Assembly (NCBI RefSeq): GCF_013387455.1
Contig: NZ_VWNC01000012.1
Coordinates: forward strand, 1-35,465
Direction: 5' to 3'
DNA: 35,465 bases
Source of the DNA: Mariprofundus sp. NF
GTDB taxonomy: Bacteria; Pseudomonadota; Zetaproteobacteria; Mariprofundales; Mariprofundaceae
The position numbers were made by a program, and so were the translations under genes. Under the pieces are notes generated by a model. That model was not told the DNA's origin and did no database searches. It worked only from the letters and a program-made list of their open reading frames with translations. Positions within the stretch are counted from its first letter, which is position 1; each line of letters begins with the position of its first letter. Below, in pieces: positions 21,941 to 30,896 of this stretch.

Positions 21941-23380
21941 GTGCATCCTAAAGGTGTAATCTGGACCATCGGTATTCTTGTTGCCCTCTACGGGGCCAGC
22001 ATGATGATTCCGGCGCTGGTAGCGCTCTATTACGATGCTGGTCACGTTGTTGAGTTCCTTGAGGCCGGTGCGATCGTCATGCTTTTTGGCGCTTCGATGG
22101 CAAAATATGGGGGTGGGGCACCCAAGCAGTTAAGCCATCGCGATGGTTTTATGATTGTTGCTCTGGCATGGCTGATTCTCTCCCTGTTGGGGGCAGTGCC
22201 ATTCTGGACAACAGGCACGGTATCGACCGTGGTCGATGCACTCTTTGAATCAACCTCCGGTCTGACAACCACCGGAGCAACTGTACTTTCAGGGTTGGAT
22301 AATCTTCCGCGCTCCATTCTCTTCTGGCGCTCGATGCAGGAGTGGCTGGGCGGCATGGGAATCATCGTTCTGGCTGTGGCCGTGATGCCGCTGCTGGGTG
22401 TCGGTGGTATGCAGCTGTTTAAAGCGGAAACACCGGGGCCGGTGAAGGATAAGCTCACCGCGCGGGTCACTGAAACAGCCAAGCTTCTCTGGTATCTCTA
22501 TCTTGGCCTGACCATTGTCTGTGGCCTCTCCTACTGGCTGGCAGGTATGACGCCATTTGATGCGATCAATCATGCCATGTGTACAGTGGCCATTGGTGGG
22601 TTCTCCACACATGATGCCAGTTTCGGTTTCTATCACGGTATTCCTCTACAGCTTGTTGCAGTCTTCTTTATGATTTTTGCCGGTATCAATTTCACCCTGC
22701 ACTTTGCCGCTGCGCTGCACGGCTTCTCTCTGCGCACCTATCTGCAGGATGAGGAGTTTAAGACCTATATCCTCTGGATCTCGGTGATGTTGATCCTTAT
22801 CGGCGGCATGATCGGCTGGACCGGGCAGGATGAGGTGATACATGTGATCTTCAATGTGGTCTCCATTGCCACAACGACAGGTTTTGCTGTCAGTGACTAC
22901 AGCCAATGGCCACCGGGGGCGACGATGCTGCTGCTGATGACGATGTTTGTCGGAGCCTGTGCAGGTTCCACAGGTGGTGGCATGAAAGTGGTTCGGATAC
23001 TGCTGCTGTTTCGCCAGGGTATGCGTGAGATCCGGCGTCTGGTGCATCCTCATGGTGTGATTCATGTCAAGATGGGCAGCCATCGCATCTCCTCCAAGGT
23101 GACCGAGGCGCTGTGGGGTTTCGCGGTCCTGTTTATCGTCTGTTATATTATTATTGCCACACTGCTGGCTTTCACCGGTGTGGATATCGTCACCTCATTT
23201 ACCGCTGCAGCAGCGTGCATCACCAATACCGGCCCCGGTTTCGGTCAGGTAGGACCTGCCAGTACTTATGCCGATCTTCCCGAGATGGCCAAAAGCGTTC
23301 TTATCTTCGGCATGATTCTTGGCCGCCTTGAGATTTATACATTTTTCGTGATGTTGGTACCCGAGTTCTGGCGCGATTAA
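21941..23380 (+). CDS. trkH: Trk potassium uptake channel TrkH
   Basis: A 479-residue membrane protein made of four M1-P-M2 repeats. The pore loops are 'STSGLTTTGATVL', 'CTVAIGGFSTHDASF', 'SIATTTGFAVSDYS' and 'ACITNTGPGFGQVGP', each with the expected selectivity-filter Gly. The segment 'ACAGSTGGGMKVVRILLLF' is typical of TrkH/TrkG. It assembles as a dimer on a TrkA ring for K+ uptake. The start is GTG 21941 with AAGG 8 bases upstream. It follows trkA by 9 bases and is probably the last gene of the DUF4390-ntrYX-trkAH operon; no clear terminator follows. Confidence 0.95.
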   Translation: MHPKGVIWTIGILVALYGASMMIPALVALYYDAGHVVEFLEAGAIVMLFGASMAKYGGGAPKQLSHRDGFMIVALAWLILSLLGAVPFWTTGTVSTVVDALFESTSGLTTTGATVLSGLDNLPRSILFWRSMQEWLGGMGIIVLAVAVMPLLGVGGMQLFKAETPGPVKDKLTARVTETAKLLWYLYLGLTIVCGLSYWLAGMTPFDAINHAMCTVAIGGFSTHDASFGFYHGIPLQLVAVFFMIFAGINFTLHFAAALHGFSLRTYLQDEEFKTYILWISVMLILIGGMIGWTGQDEVIHVIFNVVSIATTTGFAVSDYSQWPPGATMLLLMTMFVGACAGSTGGGMKVVRILLLFRQGMREIRRLVHPHGVIHVKMGSHRISSKVTEALWGFAVLFIVCYIIIATLLAFTGVDIVTSFTAAAACITNTGPGFGQVGPASTYADLPEMAKSVLIFGMILGRLEIYTFFVMLVPEFWRD

Positions 23381-23423
23381 AAGTCACGGGGGTAGTTCCC
23401 ATCTTTAATGAATAGAGGTTGTT

Positions 23424-24923
23424 ATGATTGAAATTTCAGTAAAAGCAGGACATGCACACAAACAGCGTGATGATGCTGTGATTATCCCGCTACTTGACGG
23501 GCGCAAGCTGAGTGAATCGGGAAAAACACTTCAGGAAGCTACAGGCAAGAGTTTGCCATCATTTCTGCGTAAATTTGATCTGAGTGGGAAATTCGGCGAA
23601 ACAGCCACCCTCTATGATATTGAGGGTACCTATAGCCAGCGCATTGTACTATTGGGGGCAGGTGATGAGAAAAAACTGACACTGCAGAAACTGCGTGGGC
23701 TGGCAGCCCGGGTAGCCCGTGAGATAGACAGGAGCGGGGCGCGTGATATCTCGCTCTATCTGCCTGAATTAGTGGTGCGTGGAACATCTGTGGCTGAACG
23801 GGTGCAGGCCATTGCCGAGGGTGTCTGGCTTGGTCTCTACAGTTTTGAGAAATACAAAAGCAAGCAGGAAGAGAATAAGCGGGCACTGCGATCAGTGACC
23901 ATTATGGTCGCCTCACGCAGAGATCTGGATGATGCAACTGCTGCAGTGGCGCGGGCGCGGGCTGTAGCCGCTGGAACCAACTTTGCCCGTGACCTTGGCA
24001 ATGAACCGGGTAATGTCTGTACGCCGGAATTCCTTGGTGATCAGGCGGCTTCACTAAGTCATAACAAGTTGAAAGTGACCGTGATGGATAAAAAAGCGAT
24101 TCAGAAGGCGGGTTTCACTGCGCTACTGGCGGTGAATCAGGGGTCTGCCAAAGAGCCGCGTTTTATTGTGCTGGAGTACAATGGCGGTAAAAAGTCAGAG
24201 GCACCGGTTGCCCTGGTTGGTAAGGGGCTCACCTTTGATGCCGGCGGTATCTCGATCAAACCCGGTGCACAGATGGATGAGATGAAGTTTGATATGTGTG
24301 GCTCAGCTGCCGTACTGGGTATCTTCAAATCTGTAATCGAGCTGAACCTGCCCATTAATCTGCTAGGCGTTATTCCTGCAACAGAGAATCTGCTCGGATC
24401 TGCGGCCTACAAACCGGGCGATATCATTACCAGCTACAAAGGCATCACCATCGAGGTGCTCAATACCGATGCGGAAGGACGCATTATTCTCTCTGATGCA
24501 CTTGCTTATGCGGCCGAGAAAAAACCGGCTGAAATTATCGATTTTGCCACACTCACCGGTGCCTGCGTCATCGCACTCGGAGGTCAGGCCTCAGGACTGC
24601 TGGGTACCGGCGAGCCACTGAAAAAGGCGCTCAAACAATCAGGCGACTATACCCATGATCGGGTTTGGGAGCTGCCGATGTTTGAGGAGTATCAGGAGCA
24701 GATTAAATCTGAGATCGCTGATATCAGGAATATTGGTGGCAGAGAGGCCGGCACCATCACTGCTGCATGTTTCCTCTCCCGTTTTGTTGATGATATTCCC
24801 TGGGCACATCTCGATATCGCCGGTACAGCATGGAATATGAAAGGGAGCGATATCTGTGCCAAAGGCGGAACCGGTGCAGGTGTTCGACTGGTGGTCGATT
24901 ATCTCTCCAGAAAGGTCGCTTAA
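23424..24923 (+). CDS. pepA: Leucyl aminopeptidase (M17 family)
   Basis: A 499-residue cytosolic metallo-aminopeptidase. The N-terminal macro-like domain (1-170) is followed by the catalytic domain. 'GKGLTFDAGGISIKPG' carries the metal-binding Asp and the catalytic Lys region, 'MDEMKFDMCGSAAV' further ligands, and 'NTDAEGRIILSDALAYA' the signature with the second metal ligands and catalytic Arg. The C-terminal part 'HLDIAGTAWNMKGS...GGTGAGVRLVVDYL' is typical. PepA proteins can also bind DNA in E. coli (xer recombination, car regulation); nothing here shows whether this one does. GAGG 7 bases before ATG 23424 supports the start. In many proteobacteria holC and valS follow directly; here they are displaced. 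Confidence 0.95.
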   Translation: MIEISVKAGHAHKQRDDAVIIPLLDGRKLSESGKTLQEATGKSLPSFLRKFDLSGKFGETATLYDIEGTYSQRIVLLGAGDEKKLTLQKLRGLAARVAREIDRSGARDISLYLPELVVRGTSVAERVQAIAEGVWLGLYSFEKYKSKQEENKRALRSVTIMVASRRDLDDATAAVARARAVAAGTNFARDLGNEPGNVCTPEFLGDQAASLSHNKLKVTVMDKKAIQKAGFTALLAVNQGSAKEPRFIVLEYNGGKKSEAPVALVGKGLTFDAGGISIKPGAQMDEMKFDMCGSAAVLGIFKSVIELNLPINLLGVIPATENLLGSAAYKPGDIITSYKGITIEVLNTDAEGRIILSDALAYAAEKKPAEIIDFATLTGACVIALGGQASGLLGTGEPLKKALKQSGDYTHDRVWELPMFEEYQEQIKSEIADIRNIGGREAGTITAACFLSRFVDDIPWAHLDIAGTAWNMKGSDICAKGGTGAGVRLVVDYLSRKVA

Positions 24924-24995
24924 CCACATCTGTACGGGTGGCTGTTGTTGCCGATAGAGAGGAATTTTTTTCCATACTGTCAGAGGATGGTTTCC

Positions 24996-25020
24996 ATAAC
25001 CTGTTGTAACTAAAGGTTAT
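24996..25020. other. Inverted repeat after pepA
   Basis: ATAACC and GGTTAT are separated by 13 bases, in the gap between pepA and the next gene. There is no T-run; it could be a weak terminator or an operator. Confidence 0.25.
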
Positions 25021-25053
25021 TTATTCTGGCGGCTGGCTTGCTTTTGTTTGGGT

Positions 25054-25740
25054 ATGCAAGTTGTTTCTCACCACTCCCTTCTGCCGCCTGCCGCTTCTGC
25101 GAAAGTCAGGCCGGTAGCCTTGCAGCCTCAACCTGTTGAACGACTTGCTCCGACCAGTGCGCCTGACAAACCCTCCGGCTACTGGCAGTCGGGCAGCTTC
25201 AGCTTTGGCGATTTTATCGACATGATCAATCCGCTGCAGCATCTGCCGGTCATCTCCACGATCTATCGCAAACTGACCGGAGATGAGATGGGCGATGCGC
25301 CGCGCATGATCGGTGGCGCGGTGTTTGGCGCTGTGCTTGGCAGCTGGGTTTCAGGTCTGGTATCGGCGGTGGCCAATGTGTTTGTCTCCCATTCAACTGG
25401 CAAAGATATTCCAGAGCATGTTATGAGTGTTGCAATGCCGGTCAGTGACGAGGCAAAACCAGTTGTCAGCCAGAGCCCGGTTTTTGCGCCAACCCATGCA
25501 GGCAGTGTGCCGCCTCTTCGCAAAGCACCTGCAGAGCTTGTCGCTGCAGAAAGGCAGGCATATTCCACTCCAGCCAGTACTGTTCACAGCCACTCAACAC
25601 TACAGCAGGCATCATCAGTCAGTAAGACGACTGAAACATTATCACAGCTTGAACAGGCTCAAGCCTCAGCTGCAATTGCTCACTACAGGCAACATATCGC
25701 TATCGATGATATAAAACGGGATAGCCACTACTGGGCTTAA
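25054..25740 (+). CDS. Hypothetical glycine-zipper protein with conserved 'INPLQHLPVISTIYRKLTGD' block
   Basis: A 228-residue protein without an N-terminal signal. A Pro/Ala-rich head (1-55) leads to a well-defined block at about 60-115: 'GDFIDMINPLQHLPVISTIY', then 'MIGGAVFGAVLGSWVSGLVSAVANVFV', a small-residue-rich glycine-zipper-like hydrophobic stretch that could insert in or lie on a membrane. The C-terminal half is low complexity (Ser/Ala/Gln/Thr). Similar 'INPLQHxPxxSTxYRxxTGD' blocks occur in uncharacterised proteins of alphaproteobacteria, as I recall; the function is unknown. The start is uncertain: ATG 25054 (TTG 25048 is the alternative) has no clear ribosome binding site. It lies between pepA and the sigma-54 promoter on the same strand. 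Confidence 0.6.
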   Translation: MQVVSHHSLLPPAASAKVRPVALQPQPVERLAPTSAPDKPSGYWQSGSFSFGDFIDMINPLQHLPVISTIYRKLTGDEMGDAPRMIGGAVFGAVLGSWVSGLVSAVANVFVSHSTGKDIPEHVMSVAMPVSDEAKPVVSQSPVFAPTHAGSVPPLRKAPAELVAAERQAYSTPASTVHSHSTLQQASSVSKTTETLSQLEQAQASAAIAHYRQHIAIDDIKRDSHYWA

Positions 25741-25819
25741 ACCCTGTCTGTTTGAGAGCAGTGTAATTTCGATTTGCCACTATTTTTCATAGCTATTAAG
25801 GTTAAACGCAAGTGCAAGG

Positions 25820-25835
25820 TGGCACTGTTTTTGCA
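25820..25835 (+). promoter_or_regulatory. Candidate sigma-54 (RpoN) promoter
   Basis: TGGCACTGTTTTTGCA has the invariant GG and GC separated by exactly 10 bases and matches the -24/-12 consensus (TGGCAY-N5-TTGCW) at nearly every position; transcription would start near 25846. It points at the fimV-like/ATPase gene pair. No binding site for the activator can be defined by eye. Confidence 0.65.
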
Positions 25836-25988
25836 TATCTGTTTTATACACGCAAGTTGATGTGTATAGTGGGTTTTTCTGTCGGGAAGGCAGATTGCAG
25901 GGGATGGGGTTTTAGATGAAAGAGAGCTTGAAATAGTGATAGTTAACAGGGTTTTGACCATATTCAGTTGCCATGGCTTGATGTGCAG

Positions 25989-27704
25989 ATGAATAACAGC
26001 GTGTTAAACTATCTGATAAGGATGAAGTTCGGGCTGCTGTTTGTGCCTGTTCTTATTTTGACGCCGTTGCTGTTTGCATCTGCGCCAGCCTATGCTCTGG
26101 GCCTGGGCACCTTGACCCTGAATAGCCATCTCAATGAGAAACTGGATGCCACTGTACCACTGCTTCTTACAGGTAGTGAAACGATGAAGAAGGTGAGCGT
26201 TGAACTCGCATCACCTGGCGAATATCGCCAGATGGGCTTGCCATGGAATGGTTTTCTGAAACTGGTTCGTGTTGAAATCCACAACCGCATGTCAGGCGCA
26301 CCCTATGTCAAACTGGTCTCTCCGCTGGCGGTAAATGCGCCGCTGCTATCGTTGGTATTAAAAACGAGCAAAGAGGGGCGCGGTACCTATTTCAGACATT
26401 ATCAGGTTTTCCTCGATCCGAATGAGATGCCTGCTCTGTATGACAAAAAACCAGAGGTCATAGCGATCAACAATGCCAGTGACACGCCATCGGTGAATAT
26501 TGATAACGCTGGTGACTGGGCACGCATCTGGCGTTATGGACCAGTCAAGGCGGGTGATAGCCTGAGTGAAGTTGCCTACCGCCTGCGCAAGGACAAACGA
26601 TTCAGCAACAAGCAGGTGATGATGGCACTGTACGAGGGCAATCCCGAGAGTTTTGCCAATGGTGATATTAATCATCTGAAGAAGGGAGCCTGGTTACAGG
26701 TGCCCAAAGGTGAGGTGGTGACCAGTTACGGCTCCACCGTTTCAATGCAGAAGCTTAGCCGTCTGCTGGCCAGTGCATCCACATCGGGCACGGCGACAAC
26801 AACTGAGGTCAAACCTGCTGCACCGTCAGCATCAACAGACGAGGAGTTGCAGTACAGTGGCAATATCACCCTGAATAAAGCATCAGGAACAGCTACCACA
26901 ACGCAAACTGCGGATCTTGCATCGCTGCAGAAGCTAGATTCGATTCATGAAGAGGTGATGTCGGGCAAATTGCAGATGAGTGATCTGAGTAATACGGTTG
27001 CCAATCTTGGCAAATCTGTAACGGGGATTGAGAAGGAGATGAAAGTGCTGAAGGCCGATGTCATCATGCTCAAGGCCAAAGCAGAGGCATCATCTTCCTC
27101 AGAGGATTTCAATTACTGGATGGCCGGCTTCTTTGTGGTTCTGATTGCTTTTGGTATTGCAGTGATAAGTCTGCTGAATCGTCGTCAGGTCAAAGGCGCC
27201 TGGGAGAAACCGGCGGAAGCCGCAGCTGCACCTGCCGCAAGCAGTGCGGTGACAAAAAAAGAGGTGGTTGAGGTTAAAGAGGAGAAGGTCCCTGAGCTGA
27301 AACCTGAAGTGAAACCCAAAGTGCCGGAAACACTAACACTGGAACCAGCTGCCCCTGCTGAGGCGAGCATGGAAAGTGAGTCTACTGCGGAAGTTGAGCC
27401 TTCTCCGGAAGTGACGCTTGAGAATGAGACACTGGCCAACAAGATTGAGGAGAGCCTTGGCCATTGTGATTATGAAAAAGCAGAGCAGATGTTGCAGGCC
27501 GGTGAGCGGCAATATCCCGACTCATTGCGACTGGCAGCGCTGAAAGCACAGCTCTACCATGAAACCGAACGTGAAGAGTTACGGAATGAGCTGATCAACA
27601 GCATCAGTGAATCCTCTGACAAAAAGCGCTGGGAGGAGTTCTGTAAGGTTCTGCCCAGCCATGTCTGGAACGCCTGCTTTGGTGATGGTGAGGGGATTCA
27701 ATAA
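25989..27704 (+). CDS. FimV-like membrane protein with LysM domain
   Basis: A 571-residue protein with the architecture of FimV, the peptidoglycan-associated organiser of type IV pilus and polar systems. A signal sequence (about 13-37, ending APAYA/LG) is followed by the FimV N-terminal domain ('LGTLTLNSHLNEKLDATVPLL', about 38-145) and a LysM-type segment ('VKAGDSLSEVAYRLRKD...LKKGAWLQVPKG', about 184-240). A coiled region precedes a single membrane helix (about 376-397). The cytoplasmic tail is Glu/Pro/Val-rich and ends in a short TPR-like helical part ('CDYEKAEQMLQAGERQYPDSLRLAALKAQLY'). The usual terminal FimV TPR domain is only weakly present. ATG 25989 is used; TTG 25968 and ATG 26022 are alternatives and none has a good ribosome binding site. 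The next gene's ATG overlaps its stop by 1 base. Confidence 0.75.
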   Translation: MNNSVLNYLIRMKFGLLFVPVLILTPLLFASAPAYALGLGTLTLNSHLNEKLDATVPLLLTGSETMKKVSVELASPGEYRQMGLPWNGFLKLVRVEIHNRMSGAPYVKLVSPLAVNAPLLSLVLKTSKEGRGTYFRHYQVFLDPNEMPALYDKKPEVIAINNASDTPSVNIDNAGDWARIWRYGPVKAGDSLSEVAYRLRKDKRFSNKQVMMALYEGNPESFANGDINHLKKGAWLQVPKGEVVTSYGSTVSMQKLSRLLASASTSGTATTTEVKPAAPSASTDEELQYSGNITLNKASGTATTTQTADLASLQKLDSIHEEVMSGKLQMSDLSNTVANLGKSVTGIEKEMKVLKADVIMLKAKAEASSSSEDFNYWMAGFFVVLIAFGIAVISLLNRRQVKGAWEKPAEAAAAPAASSAVTKKEVVEVKEEKVPELKPEVKPKVPETLTLEPAAPAEASMESESTAEVEPSPEVTLENETLANKIEESLGHCDYEKAEQMLQAGERQYPDSLRLAALKAQLYHETEREELRNELINSISESSDKKRWEEFCKVLPSHVWNACFGDGEGIQ

Positions 27705-30133
27705 TGAGTACTCTCAATAGCCGCTACCAGGCGGTAATCATTAATCTGATGGACGGGAAACATCTGGACGGTTATCTGCTCGGCTTCTCTCCGATCATGA
27801 ATAAACTGCATTTCATCGAAATCAACGCATCCGGCGAAGAGGTGCCCAGCAAGCTGAATGTGAAACAGATCGTCTATATCGGCATGAAACATTCGCCCGA
27901 TGCCACTGTAGAGCACCCCTCAAAACTGCAGCATATGGATGAGTTGAAAATTGTTACGGTAAATTCTGAGCCATTCAGGGTGCTTGTGCAGCCGGCCATG
28001 TCACATGCACCCGGTTTCTTTGCCATCGGTAAAGATGATGACTTCCCATTTGAGCGCATCTTCTTCTATCACCACGGCATCCGTTTGCAGGAAAAACCGG
28101 AGCGACTCGGTGATATTCTGGTCGATCAGGAGATCATCTCAGCCGAAGATATCGAGCAGGCCATTGAGCAGCAGATGCAGTCGATGGTTCCCATTGGCAA
28201 TATTCTTAAAGAGCAGGGTAAACTTAAAGATACGGATCTCGATTTGGCGTTGGCAATGCAGCAGACCCACGAGATGAAGCTTGGTGATCTGCTTGTCGAT
28301 CAGGCTCTGGTGACCAACGAAGATATTGAACAGGCGCTGGTAGAGCAGGCAGAGACCAAGAAAGGTGGCGAAGAGGAGAAGCCTCTCGGTCATATTCTGA
28401 TGAGTAAGGGCAAGGTGAAGGATTCCGATATTAATTCGGCCCTGCAAGTTCAGAACCGGCGCAAAATGCGTCTGGGTGAGCTACTGATTGAAGCTGGCCT
28501 GATTGACGACAATGATCTGCAGTATGCACTGGAAGAGCAGAAGGTGCGTGGTCAGCGCATTGGTGAGATTCTGCTCAGCTCCGAGGTGATTACTGAAGAT
28601 CAGCTGCTCTCTGCACTGGCCAAGAAGTTCCGGTTGCCGACCCTTGATCTGGATGAGTATGAAATCAATCCGATGGCCAGCGTTGAGATTGGCCGTGAAA
28701 TTATTGAGCGCTATCAGATTGTACCGATCGACTCTGATCGCCACTCCCTGACCATTGCCCTCTCAGATCCGATGGGACTTGAGGCTTATGATGGCATCTC
28801 CTTTAAAACCGGTAAAAAGGTACATGAGGTGCTGGTCAAAACAACACAGCTGAAGTCACATCTGGAGAAGCTTCTGCAGGAGGAGATCATCGAAGAGGAT
28901 CTCTCCTGTGAATTCCTGCAAAAGGAGGATATGGAGGAGGACGAGCCGTTTAATGAGCTGGAGATGACCCAGTCGGCTGAAGACAAACCGATTGTCCGAC
29001 TGGTGAACCGCCTTATTCGTAACGGTCTGCGCAAAAAAGCATCCGATATCCATATTCTTCCACAGGCTAAAAAGATTACGCTGGCCTATCGCCAGAATGG
29101 TGAATTGATTGCAGAGAGTGCCCTGGATAAAAGTCTGCATCGCCAGATATCTGCCCGTATCAAGATTCTCTCCGGTATGGATATCTCCGAGCAGCGCCTG
29201 CCTCAGGATGGCCGTCTTATCTTAAGAGAGGGTAAACATACCTATGAGTTCCGTGTCTCCTGCATCCCAAATACCTTTGGTGAATCACTGGTGCTGCGTG
29301 TCCTGAGTAAGGAAGCGGCTGTGGATCTCGATACGCTGGGTCTGCGTGAAGATGATATGAAACAGTTGTCGGTGATGGCCCGCAAGCCGTTCGGACTGAT
29401 TCTGGTGACCGGTCCCACAGGTTCGGGTAAATCCACCACACTGTTTGCTGTGCTCAACTCCATTGCGCATCTGCCTGCTCATATTCTTACCATTGAGGAT
29501 CCTGTGGAGTCGGAGATTCCCGGCGCTAACCAGATTCAGGTGCATCAGAAGATCGGTATGACCTTCGCCCGCATTCTGCGCAACGTGCTGCGACACGATC
29601 CCGATATCATCATGATTGGTGAGATGCGTGATTCAGAGACTGCTGAGATCGGTATTGAAGCCGCACTTACCGGTCATTTGATGCTCTCCACGCTGCATAC
29701 CAACTCTGCAGTGGATACCATTATTCGTCTCAATGATCTGGGTATCCCCAACTATCTGATTGCACCGGCACTGCTGGGCATTATCAGTCAGAACCTATTG
29801 AAGAAACTCTGCCCTGATTGTCGTCGTGAAATTGATCAGAGTGACCCATCTTTCACCATGATTCGTGACCTTGGACTGGAGGTTCCGGAACACCTCTATG
29901 AGAAGGTGGGCTGTGATAAGTGCAATGATAGTGGTTATGTGGGTCGATTGATGCTCTACGAGTTCCTCGTGGTGAACGACAAGATTCGTGAGGCTATTCA
30001 TGAAGGTAAAACCGGTGGCGAGCTGCAGAAGATCGCCGTTGCAAATGGTCTGCAACCGAAATCACTGCATGCTCTGAAGATGGCAGCCGATGGCGACATT
30101 GATCATCACGACTTTATCTATTCACTGGTATAA
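27704..30133 (+). CDS. GspE/PilB-family secretion/pilus ATPase with six MshEN-type repeats
   Basis: An 809-residue ATPase. Residues 1-130 form an unusual N-terminal part, starting with a small beta domain ('VIINLMDGKHLDGYLLGFSP...VPSKLNVKQIVYIGM'). Six MshEN-type units then begin near residues 134, 163, 192, 228, 257 and 286, each of the form RLGxxLxxxGxx...DLxxALxxQ. They are followed by the normal T2SSE N-domain link ('RLPTLDLDEYEINPMAS'). The motor has Walker A GPTGSGKST (570-578), the Asp box 'EDPVESEI', Walker B 'IIMIGEMRD', the His box 'HLMLSTLHTNSA', and a zinc knuckle Cys703-x2-Cys706...Cys737-x2-Cys740. MshEN domains bind cyclic di-GMP in MshE. The RBS GAGGGG and TAATG overlap couple it to the FimV-like gene. 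No pseudopilin or platform gene is nearby. Confidence 0.9.
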   Translation: MSTLNSRYQAVIINLMDGKHLDGYLLGFSPIMNKLHFIEINASGEEVPSKLNVKQIVYIGMKHSPDATVEHPSKLQHMDELKIVTVNSEPFRVLVQPAMSHAPGFFAIGKDDDFPFERIFFYHHGIRLQEKPERLGDILVDQEIISAEDIEQAIEQQMQSMVPIGNILKEQGKLKDTDLDLALAMQQTHEMKLGDLLVDQALVTNEDIEQALVEQAETKKGGEEEKPLGHILMSKGKVKDSDINSALQVQNRRKMRLGELLIEAGLIDDNDLQYALEEQKVRGQRIGEILLSSEVITEDQLLSALAKKFRLPTLDLDEYEINPMASVEIGREIIERYQIVPIDSDRHSLTIALSDPMGLEAYDGISFKTGKKVHEVLVKTTQLKSHLEKLLQEEIIEEDLSCEFLQKEDMEEDEPFNELEMTQSAEDKPIVRLVNRLIRNGLRKKASDIHILPQAKKITLAYRQNGELIAESALDKSLHRQISARIKILSGMDISEQRLPQDGRLILREGKHTYEFRVSCIPNTFGESLVLRVLSKEAAVDLDTLGLREDDMKQLSVMARKPFGLILVTGPTGSGKSTTLFAVLNSIAHLPAHILTIEDPVESEIPGANQIQVHQKIGMTFARILRNVLRHDPDIIMIGEMRDSETAEIGIEAALTGHLMLSTLHTNSAVDTIIRLNDLGIPNYLIAPALLGIISQNLLKKLCPDCRREIDQSDPSFTMIRDLGLEVPEHLYEKVGCDKCNDSGYVGRLMLYEFLVVNDKIREAIHEGKTGGELQKIAVANGLQPKSLHALKMAADGDIDHHDFIYSLV

Positions 30134-30176
30134 GTCGGTTCTCTCTTTTTTGCAGTTCTGGAATCGGTAACTATAG

Positions 30177-30896
30177 ATGAGTAGTGTCATCCCCATGCCG
30201 GATGCTGCTAATGCTTACCCTCTTTTTCGCCTGATCAATGATGCCCATTCACCCTTGGGTGATATTTTTTTTGGCATTGTCACAGGTCTCGGTGACGGGT
30301 TGATTATCTCGCTGCTCTGTTCACTGTTGATTCTGTTTCACATGCGTGCAGGCATTGCTTCGCTTGGCGCATTTATTATCTCAGGGTTGGTTGCCCAGAT
30401 GCTTAAACGGGCATTTGATATGCCGCGGCCACCTGTAGTGCTCGATAATGTGCATGTGCTGGGTCATAGCCTCTCGTCGCATAGTTTCCCATCCGGCCAT
30501 GCAACGTCCGATGGTGTCATGGTGTTGCTGGCATTTATCATCTGGTCCCGTGCTGACTGGCGAAGCTGGAGCGTTGCGACACTGTTTGTTCTGGCAGCTG
30601 TTGGCCGGATTTATGTCGGTGTACATTTCCCCGTTGACGTGGCGGCAGGGCTTTTCATCGGTATGGTAACGATGTGGTTGTGCTGGAGGTGGAGTGCAAG
30701 GCTGCCTGTGGATGCATGGCTGCAATCTGCCTGGTCCTGGAAAATTCCAGCACTTATTGTGGTTGCGCAGGCCGCTGTACTTGGCCTTGGTTATCATGTG
30801 CAGCCTGCAACGGCTCAACCACTGGCTCTTATTCTGCCACTACTGTCGTTATTGCTGCTGGCACAGGTATGTAAACAGAGGTTAGCGCATGAGTGA
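30177..30896 (+). CDS. PAP2-family membrane phosphatase
   Basis: A 239-residue inner-membrane phosphatase with about six helices. The three-part PAP2 catalytic signature is intact: 'KRAFDMPRP' (KxxxxxxRP), 'SFPSGHA' (PSGH) and 'GRIYVGVHFPVD' (an xRxxxxxHxxxD form with Gly in the first place). Such enzymes dephosphorylate undecaprenyl diphosphate, lipid A or phosphatidic acid in the periplasmic leaflet; the sequence alone does not decide which. It begins 43 bases after the ATPase stop and its last codons overlap holC by 8 bases, so it may belong to the same transcript as the pilus-type genes and holC. Confidence 0.88.
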   Translation: MSSVIPMPDAANAYPLFRLINDAHSPLGDIFFGIVTGLGDGLIISLLCSLLILFHMRAGIASLGAFIISGLVAQMLKRAFDMPRPPVVLDNVHVLGHSLSSHSFPSGHATSDGVMVLLAFIIWSRADWRSWSVATLFVLAAVGRIYVGVHFPVDVAAGLFIGMVTMWLCWRWSARLPVDAWLQSAWSWKIPALIVVAQAAVLGLGYHVQPATAQPLALILPLLSLLLLAQVCKQRLAHE

